Position numbers and translations under genes: made by a program. From IMG/VR virus record IMGVR_UViG_3300046171_000314, positions 83,879 to 147,878 of that record: a DNA stretch of 64,000 nucleotides. One strand, given 5' to 3'. The DNA comes from a virus. The notes under the pieces were generated by a model. The model had not been told where the DNA came from. It was given only the letters and a program-made list of their open reading frames with translations, and did no database searches. Shown here piece after piece: positions 57,596-64,000 of this stretch (its first letter is position 1; each line of letters starts with the position of its first letter).

Positions 57596-57990
57596 TGCCT
57601 TCTGAAATATTTAACATCCCAATTTCAAATGATTTCTCTTACAAGAGTGAGATGAAGAAGTTCGTCTTGGATGAGTCTCGAAAAGCCTTTTCTGATTATA
57701 TGTCGAGAGGGGGTCGTTCAAAAAAAGAAGCACAGAACTTTATCTCTTCTTTGTATGTAGATGTTTCGTCCAAGACCATTTCTTTGATGACAAAAAATGA
57801 CTTGGGGAAGAAGCCCAAACAAAAAACAACCATTGAAATGCAAAAAGATGGGACAATGGCACGAATGAAATATCCAAGAGAACTTGAAAAAGGCACTTGG
57901 ATATCTGCATCAATTGTAGATAGAAGTTTTGTTTCCGATTTGTATGCTGATTGTGTGGCGTATTATATGGAACTGCTTTTACTTGGGTGA
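57595..57990 (+). CDS. Hypothetical virion protein
   Basis: 131 residues, ATG overlapping the preceding stop (TAATG). Alpha/beta (MKKFVLDESRKAFSDYMSRG; ISLMTKNDLGKKPKQKTTIE). No known motif. Tail completion or connector protein is possible. Confidence 0.5.
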   Translation: MPSEIFNIPISNDFSYKSEMKKFVLDESRKAFSDYMSRGGRSKKEAQNFISSLYVDVSSKTISLMTKNDLGKKPKQKTTIEMQKDGTMARMKYPRELEKGTWISASIVDRSFVSDLYADCVAYYMELLLLG

Positions 57991-57994
57991 GACT

Positions 57995-58576
57995 ATGAAG
58001 AGGGCTATCTTGACGTGTCGTTGCACATCTTTCCATATCTCTGAAATAAACAAGACCTATTACTTAGGGCAAACCTTAGTTCTCTCAGAAGAGTCTTACA
58101 ATAAACCTTATATAATCAAAGCCATTGAAATAGGAGTTTTCTCTGTACGATGGGAACAGGAGTGTCGAATGAAAAAACCGCAACACAAACATAAAGCACC
58201 GCCATTCATCAGAGTGAATGGTCGCAAAGCCCCATCTGCCCCATCTGCCCCTCCTCCCAAACAACAAGCAGACTTGGTGGCTTTGGAGCAATTGTTCACA
58301 AGAATTATCCGCAAAGAAATGCAATCTTTGAAAAGCGAAATCCTGCAAGAGATCACAAAGAGACCTGTCGCACAACAGGTACAAGCCTTAAAGGAAGTGC
58401 CTGCTCCAACAACAGATGTTTGGGAAGATGAGGAAGAGCCGATATATATTCCCTCTGACATTACAAATAGCGGCAAGGTATCGGGTACTATGTCCGTAGA
58501 ATCTGTCGAGAAAGATTCCTCTGTGAGTGATGCTGCTGCCGCTCTTCGAGCAATGAAAAAGAAACGTAGAAAATAA
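57995..58576 (+). CDS. Hypothetical protein with P/A linker
   Basis: 193 residues from ATG 57995. A short N-terminal domain with two cysteines (LTCRCTSF), strands (TYYLGQTLVLSEESYNKPYI), a Pro/Ala linker (KAPSAPSAPPPKQ), a helix (LFTRIIRKEMQSLKSEILQE) and a basic end. Unrecognised; possibly an adaptor. Confidence 0.5.
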   Translation: MKRAILTCRCTSFHISEINKTYYLGQTLVLSEESYNKPYIIKAIEIGVFSVRWEQECRMKKPQHKHKAPPFIRVNGRKAPSAPSAPPPKQQADLVALEQLFTRIIRKEMQSLKSEILQEITKRPVAQQVQALKEVPAPTTDVWEDEEEPIYIPSDITNSGKVSGTMSVESVEKDSSVSDAAAALRAMKKKRRK

Positions 58577-58589
58577 ATAGGAGAATATT

Positions 58590-59594
58590 ATGTCAAAAAA
58601 ACAATTAGGTGTCGGACTTGATCTTGGCACAATGAATATAGTTGCTGCAAGACAAGGCGGCTCAGGAATAGACATCCGTAGGATACGAGATGCTTTCCTT
58701 GACCTTGACCTATCAGCAAAGAAGATGTTGAAACTATCAGGGGTGGATTTCATCGAAAGAGAGAATGAAATTCTTCTTATTGGCGATGCGGCTCTTGAAA
58801 CAGCAAATGTGTTTGGGCAGGAAGCAAGACGACCTTTATCACAAGGGTTGATCGCAGCAGGAGAGATCGATGCCATTGAGGTATTGGGTATTTTGGTTCG
58901 ACATGTTCTTGGTGAACCTTCCGAAAAAAACGAAGTATGTTACTTCAGTGTTCCTGCTGCTCCTGTGGATGACCTTACGAGAGATGTCATTTACCACGAG
59001 GGAGTGTTCGAGAGAATTGTAGAGGAGTGTGGATACGATGCGGTTGCTTCAAATGAAGCAATGGCGATTATCTTTTCTGAATGTGCTAAAGAAACCTTTA
59101 GTGGTCTTTCAATCTCTTTTGGTGCAGGGATGTGTAATATTGCTCTTGCTGTAAATACAATTGAAGGGCTGTGTTTCTCTGTTGCGAGGGGCGGTGATTG
59201 GATTGATGCAGGTGCAAGCAAAGCAACAGGATCAACGCAATCAAAAATAACCTCTATCAAAGAGGCAGGTATTGATCTTCTTAATCCGAAAACAAGGGAA
59301 GAAGAAGCCCTTGCTGTTTATTACAAAAGTTTGATCAAGTATTGTTTGAAGCACATTGCAAATGAGTTCAATAAAATCAAAGGCAAGTTTAGCCTTCCGA
59401 AAGCAATCCCTCTTGTGATATCAGGAGGCACGAGTAAAGCAGGTGGGTTCGTGGAGTTTTTCAAAACTGTTTTTGAAAAAGAGAGTCGAAGATTTCCAAT
59501 AGAAATCAGTGAGATCCGACACGCAAGAGACCCCCTTAATGCGGTTGCTTTGGGTCTTTGTGTGCAAGCCCAAACAGAATATGATGGGGATTAA
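58590..59594 (+). CDS. Actin/Hsp70-fold ATPase (ParM/MreB-like)
   Basis: 334 residues. Phosphate-1 loop GVGLDLGTMNIVAAR (D11), the interdomain/phosphate-2 segment LSISFGAGMCNIALAV near residue 175, and adenosine-binding ISGGTSKAGGF near 278 define the actin/ParM/Hsp70 ATPase fold. Residues 200-245 contain the VARGGDWIDAG segment usual in this fold. It could polymerise to position or segregate phage DNA, or chaperone virion assembly. It lies among tail genes, which is unusual. AGGAG upstream. Confidence 0.7.
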   Translation: MSKKQLGVGLDLGTMNIVAARQGGSGIDIRRIRDAFLDLDLSAKKMLKLSGVDFIERENEILLIGDAALETANVFGQEARRPLSQGLIAAGEIDAIEVLGILVRHVLGEPSEKNEVCYFSVPAAPVDDLTRDVIYHEGVFERIVEECGYDAVASNEAMAIIFSECAKETFSGLSISFGAGMCNIALAVNTIEGLCFSVARGGDWIDAGASKATGSTQSKITSIKEAGIDLLNPKTREEEALAVYYKSLIKYCLKHIANEFNKIKGKFSLPKAIPLVISGGTSKAGGFVEFFKTVFEKESRRFPIEISEIRHARDPLNAVALGLCVQAQTEYDGD

Positions 59595-59596
59595 TT

Positions 59597-59716
59597 ATGA
59601 ATGAAGAGAAGATCAAAGAAATCGAAGATAGAGTTAATTCAGGAACAGAAACCGAAGAAGATATAGAGGTTCTTGTGGATTACTTCGTAGATTTTATGGA
59701 AACATTGGAAGACTAA
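59597..59716 (+). CDS. Small acidic protein
   Basis: 39 residues (ATG 59597), almost all charged or hydrophobic helix (EEDIEVLVDYFVDFMETLED). Stop codon one base before the next ATG. It may be a small adaptor of the preceding ATPase; too short to classify. Confidence 0.5.
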   Translation: MNEEKIKEIEDRVNSGTETEEDIEVLVDYFVDFMETLED

Positions 59717-59717
59717 T

Positions 59718-60905
59718 ATGTATTTTCAACTCACTGAAGCCATAAAGAGGAGAATGATTATCGAACTTAGGAGGTATTGGAAAGACCATCCTAAGTATGG
59801 TGACCTTGTGGATAACATACAGGGGAAGTTCTCTTTTAGGGAGAGACCACAGCATGGAATCATAGTGAAAACAGGTTCTGCGAGCACAGTTGCCCTTGCT
59901 AATGACAACTATATGGGAACAACATATTCTTATGTGTCTTTATTGAAAGTTGAGAACTATTTTGGTCAGGCGATTGAGTGGGTTCGAGAAGATGCAGCGG
60001 CTATTCGAAGGAATAATGGGGTGTTTCCTACAGCAGCAGGGATTTATTATATTGAACTAACAGAGGACAACGAGTTCTATGTAGATCCTCTATTAGATAT
60101 TCGTAACGAAAGGATCACGAAGGTGACCTCTACGGAGTTTCAATTGCAAAATGTGGCACTAAGTGGGACACTTCGCCTCTATCTTCACCCCTCTAATCTT
60201 CCTTTGTATGAAACAACCAATTACACGTTGGATGCTTCCGCAGGAACAATTACCTTGAACGAACCTTTGGGAGAGGGACTTGCTTTGGTTGCAGATTACA
60301 GAACTCCTCAGGCATCATTGGGACCTTTCTATATAAAGGAAAATCATGCAAGACACGATGTTATTGAGGGCGTGATTCTTGCTTTTGGTAGGAGATGTAA
60401 GAAGGGAGATCGGTTGGGGATTGTGATATCTCCTTATCGAGAACCCACTGCTTTGGAGTATGGTGGTCGGTGGGACTTGTCTTTAGATTTTGATATCGTG
60501 GCGAGAGATGTTTATGCTCAACAAGAGATAGCCGACAGGACAGTGTTTTGGTTGTGGGGTGTGGCTCGGTCTTGGTTCTTACGAGAAGGGATTGAGGTTT
60601 CAGAGGTATCTCTTGGCGGTGAAAGTGAAGAGGTCTACGATGAGACAGGTGATGATTATTACTACACATCTTCTTTCAGTATGAGCATATCAACCGATTG
60701 GAGCATCAGTGTTCCAATCAATAAGACGATCCGTAGGCTTATTCCTGAGAGCCTAGAAACAAATAAGCAAGCCTCCACTATGACAGATGGAGAACTTGCT
60801 TCTCAACAATTGCCCTCCAAGTTACAAATGGTGGAGAGCATTGGTCGGATTTTAGAAGACCCTTACTTTACAGGAAAGAATTGGTCTTATGAAACCATTA
60901 AGTAG
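59718..60905 (+). CDS. Tail/baseplate structural protein
   Basis: 395 residues. Mixed alpha/beta: EAIKRRMIIELRRYWKDHPK, FSFRERPQHGIIVKTGSAST, YIELTEDNEFYVDPLLDIRN, then LDASAGTITLNEPLGEGLAL and DVIEGVILAFGRRCKKGDRL. Similar proteins in phages encode neck or baseplate components; no diagnostic motif. Its end overlaps an antisense small ORF by eight bases. Confidence 0.5.
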   Translation: MYFQLTEAIKRRMIIELRRYWKDHPKYGDLVDNIQGKFSFRERPQHGIIVKTGSASTVALANDNYMGTTYSYVSLLKVENYFGQAIEWVREDAAAIRRNNGVFPTAAGIYYIELTEDNEFYVDPLLDIRNERITKVTSTEFQLQNVALSGTLRLYLHPSNLPLYETTNYTLDASAGTITLNEPLGEGLALVADYRTPQASLGPFYIKENHARHDVIEGVILAFGRRCKKGDRLGIVISPYREPTALEYGGRWDLSLDFDIVARDVYAQQEIADRTVFWLWGVARSWFLREGIEVSEVSLGGESEEVYDETGDDYYYTSSFSMSISTDWSISVPINKTIRRLIPESLETNKQASTMTDGELASQQLPSKLQMVESIGRILEDPYFTGKNWSYETIK

Positions 60906-61026
60906 GCTGCTGTCCTTTGAAAATATTTCTTTCCTCTTTGGTCAAACTTTTAATGCCGCTCTCTTTAACCTTTGCTCGGACTCTTCTGTATTCTTTTTGT
61001 TGCTCTTGTTTCTTAGCCTGTTCCAT
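60898..61026 (-). CDS. Antisense small charged protein
   Basis: 42 residues (starts at ATG 61026), strong AAGGAGG five bases upstream. EQAKKQEQQKEYRRVRAKVK, SLTKEERNIFKGQQP: a charged helix. TTGACA-N17-GATAAA on the minus strand at 61090-61118 lies about 64 bp upstream of the start codon and is a sigma-70-type promoter. It is tail-to-tail with the 59718 gene. Too short for the usual ORF cutoffs. Confidence 0.55.
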   Translation of the reverse strand: MEQAKKQEQQKEYRRVRAKVKESGIKSLTKEERNIFKGQQPT

Positions 61027-61089
61027 AAGAACCTCCTTTTATTGACTAGACAAGACTTTTTACCTAGAATCTTTTCAAGATTGATCAAC

Positions 61090-61118
61090 TTTATCAAGAT
61101 TTTTTAATATTATGTCAA
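61090..61118 (-). promoter_or_regulatory. Sigma-70-type promoter (minus strand)
   Basis: Reading on the minus strand, TTGACA (61118-61113) and GATAAA (61095-61090) are separated by 17 bp. It points at the antisense ORF and does not resemble the late-type motif. Confidence 0.5.
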
Positions 61119-61143
61119 TAATACATCTTAGGTAGGAGACTTT

Positions 61144-61584
61144 ATGCCGATATATCAATTCCAATGCCAATCTTGTGGTCTTTCCTTTGAAAAACGTTGG
61201 CAGTATGCCAAAGCAAAGGCAAAGAACTTCACATTGCCTTGTGAATCCTGCGGCACACCCGTAAAGCGAGAAATGACATCATCGAATTTTCAGTTTCAGC
61301 ATAAAGCGACCTCTGCCCTTCCTCAAAATACAGGAGTTCAATCTTTTGATACAAATTGTGATCGTGTGATTGGTTCTGATGCTGAACAGAAGTGGAAGAT
61401 AGTACATAAAAGACAACAAGAAAAAGTGGATTTGCTTAAAAGCAGTCCCGATAAAAATGGTTCTCATATTAGAAGAAACTCAGACAATCATTATGAGTTG
61501 GTTTCTGAAAAAGAAAAGAACGCATTTACTTTCGGCTCGGCTGTTGGAAAGCAAGCAATGACAAAAGGTAAGAAAATCCAATGA
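61144..61584 (+). CDS. FmdB-like zinc-ribbon protein
   Basis: 146 residues. PIYQFQCQSCGLSFEKRWQY and LPCESCGT form a two-CxxC zinc ribbon, as at 49073. The C-terminal part is basic, with a final KNAFTFGSAVGKQAM. Function unknown; the paralog pair suggests a conserved small DNA- or protein-binding role. An in-frame ATG start and GGTAGGAG precede it. Confidence 0.65.
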   Translation: MPIYQFQCQSCGLSFEKRWQYAKAKAKNFTLPCESCGTPVKREMTSSNFQFQHKATSALPQNTGVQSFDTNCDRVIGSDAEQKWKIVHKRQQEKVDLLKSSPDKNGSHIRRNSDNHYELVSEKEKNAFTFGSAVGKQAMTKGKKIQ

Positions 61585-61586
61585 TC

Positions 61587-61603
61587 GTTAATATTCCTAT
61601 AAA
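61587..61603 (+). promoter_or_regulatory. Late-type promoter motif
   Basis: GTTAATATTCCTATAAA, 42 bp before the sheath-like gene. Confidence 0.45.
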
Positions 61604-61645
61604 CAATTATTGCAGAGAACATATTCATTACAGTGAGAGGTAAAA

Positions 61646-64000
61646 ATGGCATTTCCAAGTTCAATATATGCACCCCCAAGCGTCTACACTCGAACTAATT
61701 TCGAGTCACCAATTCAGGGAGCAGTATCAGGTCTCAAAGTTCCTTTCCTTATCGGAACAGGGTCAGAGATTTTAACTCAAAATAATCTAGAGGTTATTCG
61801 TGGCTCATCAGCGGTTGTCGATCAGCAGATCGTACAAGAGGATATGACAGGTCGTGCTGTTGTTGCTGAACTTGCTAGTGGGCAAGTAACACTAGGAGAC
61901 TTCGATGGCTCTATTGGTCAAGTACAGGTGCGAAACTATCCAATCGTGACAGGAAATGGAACAGGCACAACCTCTACTAAGCCGAGCGATGTGACAGTGA
62001 CCAAGAACGGAAGCCCTGTTGTTGTGATGGCTATCGATGGAACGAAGGGTATCCTTACTCTTTCCGAGATACCAAGTTTGGGCGACGAACTTAAAATCAC
62101 TTATTTCTTTAATAGAACAGACACCCTGATAACTGATGATGTTTCCTCTCAGGTCAGCAGTGAGGGTGTAGAGATGTTCTGTGCGAAGGCTGCAAACTAT
62201 ACTTTTGAAAGTGACTCATCTTCTTCTCTGATTTTGACAGTAGATGGTGTGACATTGGGAATGACCCTATCAGGAGAAGGTGTTGATGCCGCTAATGTTG
62301 TGGCTCAAATAAAGTCAGGAGCAGGCACTACATCATTGTCTGCCTCTACTTATACAAATAATGAAGGAGACACCTCTATCAAACTTACAGCGGACAGCGA
62401 AATCGTTGTTGGAGGCGGTGGTGCAAATGTTGTTCTTGGTTTGGCACAAGGTGAGAGTTCAGGTCGAGCAAAGACTTTTTACACATTCAACGGACCTATT
62501 GTTGATGGATCAAATGGCGGAGTTACTACTACTGACACTGCTAGTGTGGTCGTAAAGGTAGACAACATTCAAGTCATTCCTCTCTCAGTTGATGGGGCAA
62601 GTCGAGCAGTGACCTTGAGTGTTCCTCCTGCGGCAGGAAGCACAGTAACAATTCAGTACTACTTCAACACTTGGCAAGATACTTTTGATTATCTTGCACA
62701 TACAGGAATCTCTGAGATCTCTGTGGTTGGAGAGACCCCAAATAAGGCGACTTATATAAAAGGCGTAGATTATGTCCTTAAAGACGACAAAGTTCTTTGG
62801 GGTACTGCCACCCTAGTCGAGGGCGGAGAATACACACAAGGCGGTGCGGTGTTCGGAACGAGCCAAGTCACATCTGCTCTCATTGATAATCGAGCATACT
62901 TAGAGGCTTGTTCGGCAGTGATCAACACAAGTGTTTCGCCTTCAAGTGTGAGCACTACCAAGTTCAAATTGCCTTTCGTACCAACCACAGGGAATGGTCG
63001 AAATACTCCAATCGGACAAAGTTTGTTTCAAACAGTATCTAATGGAAGAATTGACCTTCCAACCAATCGCCCTGACCTTGTTAAGGTTTATGGGGATACT
63101 CAGCACAAGATGCTCTCGATAGAGGAGAGGTTACTGTTCTCTCTGTTGATCACAGTGATGCTACTGTCACCCTTAAAGAGTCTGTTCCTGTTGGAGCGTC
63201 TGTCTATGCCTCTTTGTATTACAATGTCATTCAAGACACAGAGCATAGCATTGTCTGTTCAAGTGCAGGTATCTCAGGTGTAGGGGAATATGAAATCCAC
63301 GATAAGAATGGGAACTCGGTATTCATTCCTCAATACACAGGAAAGAGTCCTTCTTTGGCTACGGTCACAATCAATTTCCCAAGTGGGTCTGAGTTGTTAA
63401 GTGATGTTCGCTTCGAGTCACCCCATGTAATAAAAGACTTCAAGGGTCAAGCCGAAGAAATTGTCACAGTGACATTTGATGCGACAGAAGACACACCTGC
63501 CAAGTATGCTTTGAAGTCAAAAGGCGACTTTGCTTTCATTAGTGGGCAATCAAGTGACTTGAAACTAACTGTCGATGGGGCAGATAGAACTGTTAATTTG
63601 ACCTCAGGCTTCGTTGCTTCTTTGTTGAGTGCGGAACTGTCTTACGACAATGCCTCACATAGTTCCTCTACAATCGTGGCAGGAACGAATGACAACCTTG
63701 TTTTCACACTTGATGGACAACAAATCGATGTCACCCTGACAGCAGGGGCAGCGAAAGATGCAACAACCTACATAGCCGATATCAACTCGGCTGCTGATTT
63801 GGTACACCCTATGATTACAGGGATTACAAAGTACCTTAGTCCTTTTACGGTCAATGCGAATAACCAAAACCTTTCTATTACTATTGGTGGCTCAGGGACA
63901 CTTGCTCTTCCTGCTCTCACTATTAAAGAGTACGCTACCCCAACCGAGTTGGTTACCGAAATCAACCTTAAAATCGCAGCAGAGGCTTCGGGAGCAATTG
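61646..64000 (+). CDS. Tail sheath-like protein, frameshifted, runs off the window
   Basis: Starts MAFPSSIYAPPSVYTRTNFE, then GLKVPFLIGTGSEILTQNN, the N-terminal handshake seen in contractile-tail sheath proteins. Several hundred residues of repeated strand-rich domains follow. The frame reading to 63283 turns to nonsense after LVKVYG; a -1 shift at GGGG (63092-63095) continues GYSAQDALDRGEVTVLSVDH and stays open to base 64000. The gene is thus one long ORF, cut by the window end, with a single-base frame break. Confidence for sheath is moderate; no C-terminal sheath domain is visible. Confidence 0.5.

Noticed and set aside
1-64000. tRNA genes, integrase, repressor or transposase
   Set aside because: I saw no cloverleaf-like intergenic segment and no ORF with integrase, repressor or transposase motifs; gaps between genes are all under about 210 bp.

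Overview
This window looks like a 64 kb stretch of a large, probably lytic, tailed dsDNA bacteriophage. It is moderately AT-rich. Genes are packed head to tail on the + strand, with frequent TAATG/ATGA start-stop overlaps and AGGAG-type ribosome binding sites. I see no integrase, repressor or bacterial housekeeping block, and no tRNA or rRNA gene. A terminase, portal, prohead protease, HK97-type capsid protein and a sheath-like protein at the right edge point to a virus with a probably contractile tail. DNA polymerase, replicative helicase and a recognisable endolysin are not in the window. Both ends cut through genes.

Layout. 1-13.4 kb is a replication, recombination and transcription module: SSB-like protein (partial), RuvC-like resolvase, RecA-like recombinase, a Rad50/SbcC-type ATPase split into two genes 4.4 kb apart, Mre11/SbcD nuclease, RecB/Cas4-like Fe-S nuclease, beta sliding clamp, Toprim primase-like protein, DnaX clamp loader, NusG-like factor and a sigma-region-4-like protein. 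13.4-22 kb holds presumed virion and accessory proteins, including a HAD-like hydrolase, a beta-helix protein and a Dps/ferritin-like protein. 22-26.6 kb carries the large terminase and portal. 26.6-28.3 kb has three minus-strand accessory genes: a 2H phosphoesterase resembling anti-CBASS Acb1, a SWIM zinc-finger protein and a HEXXH metallopeptidase, with one + strand tagged gene among them. 28.4-37.3 kb encodes a topoisomerase IB fused to a putative papain-like domain, acidic coiled-coil proteins, prohead protease, a scaffold-like protein and the major capsid protein. 37.4-64 kb encodes fibre, decoration, neck and tail proteins mixed with small tagged proteins, a class II aldolase, zinc-ribbon proteins, an actin-like ATPase and a sheath-like protein.

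Patterns above the gene level. (1) A promoter-like motif near GATAATCnTTCTATATTT recurs about 20 times, nearly always 15-45 bp upstream of a start codon and mainly outside the replication module; the phage's own sigma-like protein is a candidate reader. (2) Five otherwise unrelated proteins begin with the same ~30-residue module (LRxKIIRLAHxxPELRKxLLPLL), and many others carry a short R-[VIL]-A-x-[RA]-[YW]-[LI] motif, often at a terminus, which looks like an addressing tag. (3) Several starts are preceded by perfect hairpins that bury the Shine-Dalgarno sequence. (4) Five genes are broken by single-base frame changes, each at a homopolymer run, which suggests residual long-read errors or programmed frameshifting. 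(5) A 21-bp tandem repeat array near 55.4 kb also encodes a Cys-x-x-Cys heptad protein.

The work was done by eye on the sequence without database searches. Family names rest on motifs and are graded by confidence.
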